Shown here one piece after another: positions 22,224-29,759 of a stretch of DNA of 42,087 bases. The stretch lies in IMG/VR virus record IMGVR_UViG_3300044611_001359, positions 1 through 42,087 of that record, one strand, 5' to 3'. Below the pieces are notes generated by a model. It ran no database searches and was not told where the DNA came from. It worked only from the letters and a program-made list of their open reading frames with translations. How positions within the stretch are numbered: position 1 is the first letter of the stretch; each line of letters begins with the position of its first letter. The translations under genes were made by a program, and so were the position numbers. The stretch comes from a virus.

Positions 22224-22984
22224 TAGCTTTCTCCAGTTGTTTGTAGTTCATAGTTGAGTAGTTCAAGGTGACGCTCAGCGTTCTCAAGCTCAAGGAGAGT
22301 GAAATCGACGCTCGCGTCCTGCGTAGGCAGGGGAGCTGTTTTCGGCTCTGCTTGTGACGCCGCTGCCAAGAAGGCGTCAATACTATCACTGAGCATCTTT
22401 ACGGTTGCGTGTGGCGGATGACCGTTGTCGGTATCGCCGGCAGGCAACTCATTACGAAGCGACTTGGCCGCGGTAATAACTGCAAGCTCGTTGGCGGGGC
22501 GGCAGGTCACCGTCCCCTCCAGAAACTTCATTTCGAGGATCTCGAGGACGTACCTCTCTCCCTCCTTAACCTCCTGCCACTTAACGAGCTCGTATCCGAT
22601 GGAGAGGCCCCAGACAATGCCCTCTTCTATCTTGGCTCGCATACGTTGCGCCTCAGGGTCTGCCGAGTACTCAGCGTGGATCCAGAGGCCGTAGTCATCT
22701 TCACGCGCCTGGGTGATAAGTCCGATGGCGTCCTCGCCGTCGCCGCCGTGCGCAAAGTGCCGCGTCACGAGCGGGACCTTGCCGGCGGGTACGCGCTCGG
22801 AGATGGACTTCGCAAGAGCTCCCCGGACTATCCGGTCGCCGTAGGAGTCGATATTGCCATAGACGGCAACATAGCCCTCTAGATAGCCGTTCTTCGATTC
22901 CTCGGTAGGCGCAAAGGACAGAGCCTTGGCGGACGTTGCGTCCAGCATACGGCTGAACTTTACCGGGACAATTTGTCGTTTCAT
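22223..22984 (-). CDS. HK97-family prohead protease (253 aa)
   Basis: A serine protease that trims the capsid delta domain during maturation. Visible family marks: FEGYVAVYGN-like LEGYVAVYGNIDSYGDRI, then VPLVTRHFAHGG (catalytic His), IGLITQAREDDYGLWI, and EEGIVWGLSIGYEL (catalytic Ser). The Ala/Glu-rich C-terminal ~50 residues form a helix. ATG 22984 has AGGAGA upstream; the frame extends further but without a site. It directly precedes the capsid gene. Confidence 0.92.
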   Translation of the reverse strand: MKRQIVPVKFSRMLDATSAKALSFAPTEESKNGYLEGYVAVYGNIDSYGDRIVRGALAKSISERVPAGKVPLVTRHFAHGGDGEDAIGLITQAREDDYGLWIHAEYSADPEAQRMRAKIEEGIVWGLSIGYELVKWQEVKEGERYVLEILEMKFLEGTVTCRPANELAVITAAKSLRNELPAGDTDNGHPPHATVKMLSDSIDAFLAAASQAEPKTAPLPTQDASVDFTLLELENAERHLELLNYELQTTGES

Positions 22985-23001
22985 CGTTGGTCTCCTGCGG
23001 C

Positions 23002-23811
23002 CTAATCGCCGGGCATTATGGTACACATGCAAAACGGGTGCAACGGAGGGTGGGCGGTGTCCTCGCTCACGTGCAAGAACTTTCCGCTCGCGCCCTCTAT
23101 GCGGGCACCACTTTTGAGAATGTCTTTTCCAAGTTCAAAATACGTCCCCTCCATTGCGTCGCAGAACTCACAGGGCCCGGCACTGTTGGTGACCCATACG
23201 CCTGTAGTGTATCCGTCGTCTATAAAACTTTCTGTGGCGCCCTCGTTGTAGGCCCAGTTGCTCGCCGTCCTCGCCATGAGCGCGGCACGCTGCTCACTGT
23301 CGGCAAGGCCCTTCTCGAGAAGTATCTGGGCAGCGAGCTCAGCGGAGGGCGTGCCAAACTCCCCAGCAAAGGTGCGGTTGATAATGCCGGCAATACGCTG
23401 GGACTGCCACTTGGTTTCTTGACTGGACGTTTTCTCAATCCACACCGACAGTCTGGGGCGGAGCCGTCGTGCCAAGAACTCCTCGTCCCCGTACACCTCG
23501 TTGGCCGGGGTGCTGAACGCCTTGCACTCGTACGGCTCCCAGTACGTTTTGCCGAGCAGCTTGCCGCCCACCTTGTACCCGTCCAGCATCATGGGCATCA
23601 TGGCGGCGCGGTTTATTTTGAAGAGCGTGTCGAACAGGTCGTCCTCAACGCGCTTCACTAGCACGGCAGGTTCAACTTTGTCTCGTACACCCTCGGCAAT
23701 GGCCCTAATGGACGCAGCCAGGACAGGCTCTATTTTTCTCTTCAGCCGCTTGGCAGCGACCTCCGCCTTGCGGGGGATAATGAGAAAGCTCTGCCTGGCT
23801 GCGGTGCTCAT
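23002..23811 (-). CDS. Mu gpF/SPP1 gp7-like head morphogenesis protein (269 aa)
   Basis: An N-terminal basic helical part (RKAEVAAKRLKRKIEPVLAA), a central helical region, and a C-terminal minor-head module with GPCEFCDAMEGTYFELG and HPPLHPFCMCTIMP. The pattern C..C(D)....G..(Y)........PP.HP.CRC is diagnostic of the phage minor head/Mu gpF family; here it ends CMC. It lies between portal and protease, the classical place. It may help portal assembly or DNA ejection. Confidence 0.87.
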   Translation of the reverse strand: MSTAARQSFLIIPRKAEVAAKRLKRKIEPVLAASIRAIAEGVRDKVEPAVLVKRVEDDLFDTLFKINRAAMMPMMLDGYKVGGKLLGKTYWEPYECKAFSTPANEVYGDEEFLARRLRPRLSVWIEKTSSQETKWQSQRIAGIINRTFAGEFGTPSAELAAQILLEKGLADSEQRAALMARTASNWAYNEGATESFIDDGYTTGVWVTNSAGPCEFCDAMEGTYFELGKDILKSGARIEGASGKFLHVSEDTAHPPLHPFCMCTIMPGD

Positions 23812-24005
23812 TAGGCGGGCGCCCTCAGCGAGGCAATCTTCGCGAGGATGGTGGAGCCGGTTGCACTCTTCCCAGCCAACGCAGTGAGGATGGCAGCGAG
23901 GTACGTCTCAGTCCTCGCACCAGCCTCACCCGCCGCGACAGACTGCCCGTCTAGGGCCGCCTGCACTCGCTCGATGTTCCGCGTCTTGCTATAACCAATT
24001 GCCAT
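23811..24005 (-). CDS. Small helical head-region protein A of a tandem pair (64 aa)
   Basis: AIGYSKTRNIERVQAALDGQ, then TETYLAAILTALAGKSATGS, ending ILAKIASLRAPA. It is clearly related to the next gene (24034-24234): Y.K..NI...(E)AALD, a Y(L)A.I..AL..KSATG.TIL.KI.SL. pattern in both. The two are tandem duplicates between portal and minor head protein. Function is unknown. Its stop overlaps the start of the minor head gene. Confidence 0.75.
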   Translation of the reverse strand: MAIGYSKTRNIERVQAALDGQSVAAGEAGARTETYLAAILTALAGKSATGSTILAKIASLRAPA

Positions 24006-24033
24006 TGTAGACCTCCTACTCGTTAGGGTTGCA

Positions 24034-24234
24034 CTAAGCCGGCTCGCTCAGGGAGTCGATCTTTTCGAGGATGGTGGTTCCCGTCGCGCTCTTTGCGTCG
24101 AGCGCAGCGTGGATGGAGGCCAGGTACAGGTCGAGGCGCATGGACGTCCCGGCACCGCCCGGCTCCACTTCCTCGGCATCAAGAGCTGCCTCAATGTATC
24201 GAATGTTCTCTGCTTTGGCGTATCCGCTGGGCAT
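24034..24234 (-). CDS. Small helical head-region protein B of a tandem pair (66 aa)
   Basis: PSGYAKAENIRYIEAALDAE, then DLYLASIHAALDAKSATGTT and ILEKIDSLSEPA. A paralogue of the 64-aa neighbour, with about half the positions the same by eye. Both genes keep the reading frame and length, so both are probably functional. The DNA has diverged, so the duplication is not recent. The role may be in portal or prohead assembly, from position only. Confidence 0.75.
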   Translation of the reverse strand: MPSGYAKAENIRYIEAALDAEEVEPGGAGTSMRLDLYLASIHAALDAKSATGTTILEKIDSLSEPA

Positions 24235-24245
24235 GGCTCAGCCTC

Positions 24246-25646
24246 CTAGTTCGTTTTGAGTTCGTGAAGTTGCTTAATGGCAAGGACGAGTTCGACCCCC
24301 TCCTTAACCTTACCGACCGACGCTGCGCTCCCTGGGGCGGGGGGCTGCTTGGCCGGGATGGGGTTGCCGTTCTCGTCGAGCTGTTGTTCTTGCTGCGGCG
24401 GCGTGTTGCTCGCGCTCTGCTCAGTGTCGTCTGGGTTGCGTCCCGTGAACCCAAGCTCCTCGCGGCCCTCCTCTTGGGAGATTAGTCCGACCCCGTACTG
24501 CATGGCTACTCGGCTAGTCAACTCAGTCTCGTCTTCTTGGAACTGGGGCAGCTCCTCAAAGGCAAACTTGAATTTCATCTTGGGGTCCTCCTTCTCCGCC
24601 ATAATGAGTCCCCGGGTAAGGCAGTCCGCCATCGCCACCCACTTGGGTCGGCACGTGCGAGTGTACAAAGCCTTCTCGGCCTGCGACATGTTCGAGTAGG
24701 TCGAGCGGTCCATCCCGTAGCGGCAGCCGATAATGATAGCCGGCACGCCAAACGAGGTGCAGATCCGGGACTCGGTAATGGAGCTGAACCCAGGCCAGTC
24801 GAGGTCACTGAGCGGCGTCTGGTACTTGACGTCCACATCCCCCTCCAGGAGGAGCGTGTTGCCGCTGCGTCCAGCAATGTCGCCCAGCTGGTCGTCCAGC
24901 TCGCGCTCTGCCGCTGCTCTGCGTTTGGGTGAGCCAAAGCCCCCTTTCTTGGTCACAATGAGCCCGGGGACTTTCATGTTCTCGAGGAGCTCAACCATGA
25001 ACGCCTCGCGCTTGCGGTCCAGAGTGTAGTCCCGCCAGCACTTTTTGAGGGGTGCCCCCGCATCGAGGAGATCGTTCGGGGAGGGCCTCCGGTACATTAT
25101 CATGTCTTCGACGGGCACCTTGTCGTTGCCCTTGACAGTAAAGTAGTCGACTATTCCTCCATAGCGTGCTCGATGCGGGGTTACCCAGGACGTGGGCAGG
25201 GGAATGAGCTGGCGGACCTGGCTCATGCCCTTGCCTCGAATTTTCCAGATGTACCCGTACCCGGTCGTCTCCGAGTTGAGTACCCACTGGCGGATGAGGT
25301 CCGTCCAACTCATAAAGTCGTTGGGCATTTTCATGAGGTCGAGCAGGCGGTGGTTGTCCAGGGACTTGAAGTCACCGTTGCCGTCCTCCTTGCCTACGTC
25401 CAAACGCGCCTCGCTCATGGCGGACGCAATGGCGTCAACGCAGGACCCAATAATGGGGTGGTCGTAGGCTCGCTCCATTTCCGCGAACGTGGGTGGGCAA
25501 AAGATCTTGGACGAGTCCTTCCACTTGCGGGGCCACTTGCCTGCGAGCACGTCCCACATGCCAGGGTCCCTGTAATCGGGGCCTAGGTAGTCTACTACCT
25601 TACTACCCCGAGTGGGACCACTAAATATTTTCGACAGCCAGCCCAT
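24246..25646 (-). CDS. HK97-type portal protein (466 aa)
   Basis: Portal family marks: an N-terminal GWLSKIFSG, AEMERAYDHPIIGSCVDAIA, LVRQW-like LIRQWVLNSETTGYGYIW, a beta segment IPLPTSWVTPHRA, VEDMIMYRRPSPND, FMVELLENMKVPGLI, and ESRICTSFGVPAIIIG with the NMSQAEKALYTRTCRP helix. A Gln/Pro-rich tail ends the protein. It forms the dodecameric channel for DNA. Order terminase, small gene, portal, minor head, protease, capsid is typical. ATG 25646 starts a standard portal opening. Confidence 0.93.
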   Translation of the reverse strand: MGWLSKIFSGPTRGSKVVDYLGPDYRDPGMWDVLAGKWPRKWKDSSKIFCPPTFAEMERAYDHPIIGSCVDAIASAMSEARLDVGKEDGNGDFKSLDNHRLLDLMKMPNDFMSWTDLIRQWVLNSETTGYGYIWKIRGKGMSQVRQLIPLPTSWVTPHRARYGGIVDYFTVKGNDKVPVEDMIMYRRPSPNDLLDAGAPLKKCWRDYTLDRKREAFMVELLENMKVPGLIVTKKGGFGSPKRRAAAERELDDQLGDIAGRSGNTLLLEGDVDVKYQTPLSDLDWPGFSSITESRICTSFGVPAIIIGCRYGMDRSTYSNMSQAEKALYTRTCRPKWVAMADCLTRGLIMAEKEDPKMKFKFAFEELPQFQEDETELTSRVAMQYGVGLISQEEGREELGFTGRNPDDTEQSASNTPPQQEQQLDENGNPIPAKQPPAPGSAASVGKVKEGVELVLAIKQLHELKTN

Positions 25647-25648
25647 GG

Positions 25649-25864
25649 CTAGATCCTGTGCCCGTGGCGGTTAGGGTTTGCAAACGAGCGGTTGCCCTCG
25701 CGGCGCATGGCGCGGTCCCACTTCGCCTGCTTACGTGCCTTCGCGGCAGGTACGCCAGGGTCGGCATAATCCTGCTCGCCATACGTCCCAGTACCGTAAT
25801 CGCCGCTGGTGGCAACGACCTGGCCCGCCGTTTCGTGAGTGATAAACCTTGTGTCCGGACTCAT
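25649..25864 (-). CDS. Small basic protein between terminase and portal (71 aa)
   Basis: The start is ATG 25864, just after the terminase stop and preceded by GAGG in the terminase 3' end. The sequence opens SPDTRFITHETAGQVVATSG, contains a Gly/Tyr/Asp segment (YGTGTYGEQDYADPG) and ends in a basic stretch (KARKQAKWDRAMRREG, NPNRHGHRI). No family recognised. Such small genes between terminase and portal are common and often dispensable. Confidence 0.7.
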   Translation of the reverse strand: MSPDTRFITHETAGQVVATSGDYGTGTYGEQDYADPGVPAAKARKQAKWDRAMRREGNRSFANPNRHGHRI

Positions 25865-25865
25865 G

Positions 25866-27185
25866 CTAGATCCTCGAGGCGGCGAACGTTTCATCGTTCT
25901 GTGCCAGCCGTGTAATGGCCCATACCAACGCGTCCATGCGGTCCGGGCTCTTCTCTCCCGGCACCCACTCGCACATCTGAGACTCCAAGTCTGGGAAGGA
26001 GCCGACGTGGTGGACGCGTCCCTTCTCGTACAGAGCAGACACGGGCTCAGCTCGCGTCCTCTTCCCTCGGCTCGCGGTAACCATCTCATACGGGAGCCCC
26101 TGCTCCACTGCTTCTATAGTAGACCCAACGAGCGCGCCACCGTTGTTGCCCTCGCCAATTATCTCGTCCCCCTCCACCTTGTGGTAGCACGTAATGGCAG
26201 CGGACGCCCAAATGAACGGAGAGCAAGGACCCACGCTCGCGTCCTCGAGGACGTAATAGGTCGGGTCCTCTGCCTCGTCGTAATTGACTCCGGCGGCGAC
26301 GATTCCAATCTCAGCGGCGTCAGGATCTGAACCGTCGCTCACGCCGGGGTCAATAGCAATGACGATCTTGTGGAGCTCGGGCGCCTTGCGGACCCGGTAC
26401 TTGTCAATGTCGGCGCGCTTCCAAAGGGCGTTGGGATTGTCGTCCAGGATCTGGCCGTCTATCTCTTGCAGCCCGAGGCGCGTGCCTGCGTAACGCTTGA
26501 CGATAATGTTCATAAACGCGGGGGCAAGGTTGGCCGCGTTGTCGTACGTTTTGCCCCGAGTAATAATTGTCTTCCCGAGGTCGCCCTTAACCAGCTCCTT
26601 AATGAGCTTGGTGGTCTTGGGCGTACTCGTAATGATGCACTTGGGAGCGTTGCCCAAGCGGAGGCCCATCTGTGCCATGTCCCACGTGTCCTGCTGGTAC
26701 CGCCAGGCACCCAGCTCGTCCAGCCACATAGCCTCGCACTGAGGACCGCGCAGGCGCTCAGGCTCGTCCGCCGAGAACACTAGAGCCATGGCGCCGTTCG
26801 GCCACGTGAGGAGGCGCTTGCTCGGCTCCCAGTTGGGCATGAACCAGGGCGGGCTCACGGCGAGGATACCCGCGGGTCCATTGATCATAGTGTCGCGAGC
26901 GTCCGCCGCTGTCGGAGCCACGAGGTGGATAATGCCGTAACGCTGCTCAGCCCATTGCCGCACGCGCTCTGCCCCAGCTCGCGTCTTGCCCGTGCCTCGT
27001 CCCGCGAGGTACACCCAGTAGACCCAGTCCTCAAAGTCGTCCGGGTTCTGCTCGGGACGGGCATTGACCTCCCAACAGTATTTAAGCGCCTCCACGATAT
27101 TGGCAAGATCCTCATGCAGCTCCTCGGGCATGGGCTTCTGCTTTACCGGGCGGGGTCGCTTCCTGGGAGGGGCGGCGGCAGGCAT
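25866..27185 (-). CDS. terL: Terminase large subunit (439 aa)
   Basis: The packaging ATPase and nuclease. N-terminal ATPase: WVYLAGRGTGKTRAGAERV (Walker A), HLVAPTAADARDTMI, FSADEPERLRGPQ and AMWLDELGAW (Walker B with catalytic Glu), then ITSTPKTTKLI (coupling motif). C-terminal RNase H-like nuclease: IAIDPGVSDGSD (first Asp), ASVGPCSP..., and SPDRMDALVWAI (last Asp). This matches the Terminase_6-type large subunits. The ATG overlaps the stop of the upstream holin-like gene (TGATG). Packaging type (cos or headful) cannot be read here. Confidence 0.95.
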   Translation of the reverse strand: MPAAAPPRKRPRPVKQKPMPEELHEDLANIVEALKYCWEVNARPEQNPDDFEDWVYWVYLAGRGTGKTRAGAERVRQWAEQRYGIIHLVAPTAADARDTMINGPAGILAVSPPWFMPNWEPSKRLLTWPNGAMALVFSADEPERLRGPQCEAMWLDELGAWRYQQDTWDMAQMGLRLGNAPKCIITSTPKTTKLIKELVKGDLGKTIITRGKTYDNAANLAPAFMNIIVKRYAGTRLGLQEIDGQILDDNPNALWKRADIDKYRVRKAPELHKIVIAIDPGVSDGSDPDAAEIGIVAAGVNYDEAEDPTYYVLEDASVGPCSPFIWASAAITCYHKVEGDEIIGEGNNGGALVGSTIEAVEQGLPYEMVTASRGKRTRAEPVSALYEKGRVHHVGSFPDLESQMCEWVPGEKSPDRMDALVWAITRLAQNDETFAASRI

Positions 27186-27424
27186 CAGAGGTTCCGCTCC
27201 ATCTTCTCAGGCTCATGCAGGAAGGCGAGTACGCGAGAGATGAGGGGGACTAGGACCGTCACGAGGAACCCCGCGAGGTACTCGTCTCCCTCCTCGGACC
27301 AGGGCAGGTACTCGCCGAGCACGAGGCGCAGCACTCGCGTGAAGCTCTGCGCCGTGGGCAGGGCAATGATGCCCGCTCCCAGGACTGCCTTGGTCGTGTT
27401 GGATTCTAAAAGGGACTTGGCCAT
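27185..27424 (-). CDS. Holin candidate with two membrane segments (79 aa)
   Basis: Two hydrophobic stretches, AVLGAGIIALPTAQSFTRVL and LAGFLVTVLVPLISRVLAFL, are separated by a short acidic turn (LPWSEEGDEY), with a charged C-terminus (HEPEKMERNL). Size and layout fit a class II-type holin that would release the endolysin encoded at 8372-9043. The gene starts at ATG 27424, overlapping the previous stop. It lies just before the terminase, an unusual but known place for lysis genes. Confidence 0.6.
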   Translation of the reverse strand: MAKSLLESNTTKAVLGAGIIALPTAQSFTRVLRLVLGEYLPWSEEGDEYLAGFLVTVLVPLISRVLAFLHEPEKMERNL

Positions 27425-27615
27425 TAGATGTATCCCAGAGCGTGGAGCTGGTTCAGTTTGCCCACCCCTTCTTCAAGCTCGCGTTCGCGCTCTTTTACGG
27501 CGAGCTCAATTGTCTTGCCGACATGCTTCGGCAGGTGGTTAATCATGTGCTGGACCTCATACTTCCTTGAGCTGAGGTCTCGGTACTCGCTGTGGTAGTC
27601 AACGTTGCTGCTCAT
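27424..27615 (-). CDS. Small charged helical protein (63 aa)
   Basis: A soluble, mostly helical protein with HSEYRDLSSRKYEVQHMI near the N-terminus and IELAVKERERELEEGVGK in the middle. No family recognised. ATG 27615 overlaps the upstream stop as ATGA, and its stop overlaps the holin ATG, so it is tightly coupled in a chain of very small genes. It may be a regulatory or accessory packaging factor. Confidence 0.72.
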   Translation of the reverse strand: MSSNVDYHSEYRDLSSRKYEVQHMINHLPKHVGKTIELAVKERERELEEGVGKLNQLHALGYI

Positions 27616-27806
27616 GTAGTACAGTCCTTGAATGTGGAGGTTGTATACCGACCCATGTACTCAGCCTCGCCGGGCTTGGGTGCGCGAGCTCGTTTGCCGT
27701 TGAGCGTCTCCGCAGGGTCGTGGGTCCACGTGGCATAGACACCGTTGAAACGCGGGGGGATTACCTTGGCGTCTCCCAGGTCCACTATGTCGTCCTGCGT
27801 GCTCAT
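27612..27806 (-). CDS. Small unknown protein (64 aa)
   Basis: Opens STQDDIVDLGDAKVIPPRFN, continues with GVYATWTHDPAETLNGKRAR and ends YTTSTFKDCTT. No domain recognised; the mix of acidic and basic patches suggests a soluble protein. It is joined by ATGA overlaps to both neighbours (27806 with the 54-aa gene above, 27612 with the 63-aa gene below). Confidence 0.72.
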   Translation of the reverse strand: MSTQDDIVDLGDAKVIPPRFNGVYATWTHDPAETLNGKRARAPKPGEAEYMGRYTTSTFKDCTT

Positions 27807-27967
27807 GCTCTGCGCCTCTTGCGCCCACGCTTGGGAGTGTAGGCGGTAAAGCCGTGCCCGGTTAAGCGGGTCCGGTGGGTCGGCTGCTTTGTCGCGAGCA
27901 GGTCGAGAACGAGCCTCTCCACGAACTCAGCACTGCGGACCACTAGCGTCTCGAGGTACCTTATCAT
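27803..27967 (-). CDS. Small basic protein (54 aa)
   Basis: Too short for most gene finders but well supported: the ATG at 27967 overlaps the previous stop as ATGA, and its TGA at 27803 overlaps the next ATG as ATGA. The protein begins MIRYLETLVVRSAEFVERLV and ends YTPKRGRKRRRA, so it is an amphipathic helix followed by a strongly basic tail, which could bind nucleic acid. Function unknown. Confidence 0.68.
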   Translation of the reverse strand: MIRYLETLVVRSAEFVERLVLDLLATKQPTHRTRLTGHGFTAYTPKRGRKRRRA

Positions 27968-28524
27968 AACGGAGCTCCCGTGCTAGGCACTGCGGTGATG
28001 GTGTCCATTACGTCCTTGATCGTGTTGGCGGGGTAGTTACTCATAAGCGCCACGAGCATGTCGCGGAGCTTCTTGTCTCCCACTACGGGCGTGGCAGGTA
28101 ACCCGGTGCTGGACCCAGAATCCAGCCCGGGGAGCTTCCACACACCCAACTGGTCGTCCCACACCTCGGGGTCGAGGCGCAAGTAGAACCAGCGTACGGG
28201 GGCGGCCTGCACACTGCCGTTGGCACTGCGGAAGCGCCCACCATAGTAGTACAGTGTCTGGAATTTCTTAGGCCCGTACTGAGCGACCATGGGCCACTGC
28301 ATAGCCTCGAGGCTGTCAGCCCTGGAGGGGGTGCCCGTCCTCCAGGGATAGCCCCCGAAGTCCGCGGCAGGTACAAAGTGTCCCCCGGGGTGCGCGAGCA
28401 ACCCAAAGGTAACCCGCTCGTAGACAGGCTCCGCACCCTGCGCGGCAAGCTCGCTGTCGTGAAAAGCAGCGACAGTCAAGATGGCTACTATAGTAGTGAT
28501 CCCGAGCCAGTTCACTTTCCTCAT
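27964..28524 (-). CDS. Exported or membrane-anchored unknown protein (186 aa)
   Basis: Begins with a signal-like segment: basic MRKVNWLG, then a hydrophobic run (ITTIVAILTVAAF) and a possible cleavage region near ELAAQGAEP. The mature part is Gly/Tyr/Trp-rich (YYYGGRFRSANGS, VRWFYLRLDPEVWDDQ). There is no lipobox. It lies between a small membrane protein gene and the basic 54-aa gene in the lysis/terminase cluster. It may act in the periplasm during lysis; no family recognised. Confidence 0.68.
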   Translation of the reverse strand: MRKVNWLGITTIVAILTVAAFHDSELAAQGAEPVYERVTFGLLAHPGGHFVPAADFGGYPWRTGTPSRADSLEAMQWPMVAQYGPKKFQTLYYYGGRFRSANGSVQAAPVRWFYLRLDPEVWDDQLGVWKLPGLDSGSSTGLPATPVVGDKKLRDMLVALMSNYPANTIKDVMDTITAVPSTGAPL

Positions 28525-28697
28525 GTGGCACCTCCGTTGCGCTCAGCGTCTCGCCGGTCCAGCTCCTCAACTCGCTTGTTGATAATGGGTGCGGGCTCGG
28601 GGCTCAACTTGTACTTGATGGCAATACAGACAGCGACAAACGCAATGGCTATGGTCACCATCACTACTGCCTCAAACCTCTGGTACGTGCTCTTCAT
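28521..28697 (-). CDS. Small single-span membrane protein (58 aa)
   Basis: ATG 28697 overlaps the stop of the upstream gene and TGA 28521 overlaps the next ATG, both as ATGA. The protein has MKSTYQRFEA, one membrane helix (VVMVTIAIAFVAVCIAIKY), then a charged tail (INKRVEELDRRDAERNGG). This resembles spanin-type or small holin proteins that sit beside lysis genes, and the following gene encodes an exported protein. A lysis role is plausible but not shown. Confidence 0.65.
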   Translation of the reverse strand: MKSTYQRFEAVVMVTIAIAFVAVCIAIKYKLSPEPAPIINKRVEELDRRDAERNGGAT

Positions 28698-29035
28698 CCC
28701 GGCGTCCTCAATTTGACCTGCTTCAAAATAAGCTGGGCAGTCTTGCGCAGCTCGTCCGCGCTCAGCCCGGCGTATGGGTTGGTTATCATTTTTGGATCCA
28801 GGACTCGTTGCACCGGCGGCCCGACGATGTAGTCGGCGATGAACTTCCGGGCGTCTTTGTCGCCCTTGCGTGCCTGCTCCAGAGCTTTCTTAATAACCTT
28901 CTCGAACTCTGCTATCGTCACGACTTTCGTGAACGCTTTCAGATACGTCTCTTCAACTATCTTGGGTGGACGTCCCCTGGCGTTCCCGGTGCTCCCGGGC
29001 AGTATGCGTCCTTGGGCATCCCTTGACGGCGTCAC
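28694..29035 (-). CDS. DUF5681-like protein, possible terminase small subunit (113 aa)
   Basis: The start is GTG 29035, 10 bases after GGAGG; there is no suitable ATG, and the longer frame would begin upstream of the transcription start. The N-terminal VTPSRDAQGRILPGSTGN, GRPPK and the helix EKVIKKALEQARKGDKDARK followed by DYIVGPPVQ match the pattern of short proteins often beside terminases (GNPxGRPK..., GD.(K)A...(L)...GKP). As the first late gene it is the best candidate for the small terminase, but seven small genes separate it from terL, so this is only suggestive. Confidence 0.58.
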   Translation of the reverse strand: MTPSRDAQGRILPGSTGNARGRPPKIVEETYLKAFTKVVTIAEFEKVIKKALEQARKGDKDARKFIADYIVGPPVQRVLDPKMITNPYAGLSADELRKTAQLILKQVKLRTPG

Positions 29036-29082
29036 ATTTAACAAGCCTCCATGATTAACGTTCCCTATGCTTGACGGATAGA

Positions 29083-29111
29083 AGTATAGCACCAGACTAT
29101 ACTCGAAACAA
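29083..29111 (-). promoter_or_regulatory. Late-operon promoter, sigma70-like with extended -10
   Basis: Minus strand TTGTTT (29111-29106), 17-base spacer, TATACT (29088-29083) preceded by TGC. It shares GGTGCTATACT with the promoter at 5834-5862. It lies 48 bases before the GTG of the first late gene; no other good promoter is seen in this gap. Confidence 0.7.
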
Positions 29112-29253
29112 GCTCATTTTTCCCCCAGATTCCTTACTCGCGCACCTCATAACCTCTAACCCTCCGAGTTTCAGTCCCTTGCCTATCCCGAGCTCACCTC
29201 AAACATGAGTTCAACATGCACAAACCGACATAAACCCACGCTTCAGCTCAGCC
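29112..29253. other. Intergenic region with no gene seen
   Basis: Noncoding DNA between the late promoter and the terminator of the 29.4-31.0 kb genes. A plus-strand open frame crosses here (from 29205) but has no ribosome-binding site and runs antisense into a real gene. No repeats or RNA structures stand out. The 82 bases from 29294 to 29375 are also empty, apart from a short run of GCTC units near 29353. Confidence 0.5.
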
Positions 29254-29293
29254 ACAAAAATGCCCGACAAGCTCTTTTCTCGCTTGCCGGGCA
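29254..29293 (-). terminator. Rho-independent terminator of the 29.4-31.0 kb gene group
   Basis: TGCCCGACAAGC (29261-29272) pairs with GCTTGCCGGGCA (29282-29293) with a single mismatch, around a 9-base loop. On the minus strand it is followed by TTTTTG (29260-29255), a good U-tract. It separates this gene group from the late promoter. Confidence 0.82.
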
Positions 29294-29375
29294 CTCGCGC
29301 TCCACTCAACCGCTTCTCTCGCCACTACGGCCAAGCGAGGCGCCTGGTTCCTGCGCTCGCTCGCTCGCTGCTCAC

Positions 29376-29759
29376 TCAGCGGAATCCAATGTACAGCCCA
29401 AACCCAACGTTCTCCCCGTCCACCCACTCACCTACGAGCGCAGTGCCTCCCGGGAACATGTCCACGCGTACCCCCTCAACCGGGATGCCGTCCTTGTCGA
29501 ACCTCTTGCCGTTGAACATGTAGACGCGAGCGACAAACGGCCCAGACACGGCGCGTGCCTTAACGAGCTTACGAAACCCTCGGGTAGGTATGAGCGACAC
29601 GGCACCCACAGCCTCGTCCCACTTGAATGCCTCACTATCTAAATACCCCTCCCATGACGGCACCCCCTCGCTGTCTACAATAACAACCTTGCCGTCTGCG
29701 AGTACGCTCCGCATGAGGTTCACGAGTCCCGATCCATCACTTGTAAGCTCAGCCGCCAT
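29376..29759 (-). CDS. Unknown protein with beta-rich body (127 aa)
   Basis: The start is ATG 29759, overlapping the stop of the clamp-like gene (TAATG). AAELTSDGSGLVNLMRSVLA opens the protein. Later there are SEGVPSWEGYLDSEAFKWDE, GPFVARVYMFNGKRFD and VDMFPGGTALVGEWVDG. No family recognised. It is the last gene of a four-gene group that follows repeat copy 2, and a terminator lies about 80 bases after it. Confidence 0.75.
   Translation of the reverse strand: MAAELTSDGSGLVNLMRSVLADGKVVIVDSEGVPSWEGYLDSEAFKWDEAVGAVSLIPTRGFRKLVKARAVSGPFVARVYMFNGKRFDKDGIPVEGVRVDMFPGGTALVGEWVDGENVGFGLYIGFR

Noticed and set aside
29353-29372. Short GCTC tandem run as a microsatellite or origin repeat
   Set aside because: It has only a few imperfect units in a noncoding gap, too short to mean anything by itself.
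29205-29642. Plus-strand ORF in and beyond the 29.1-29.4 kb gap
   Set aside because: It has no ribosome-binding site, a low-complexity composition, and runs antisense into a gene with a coupled start.
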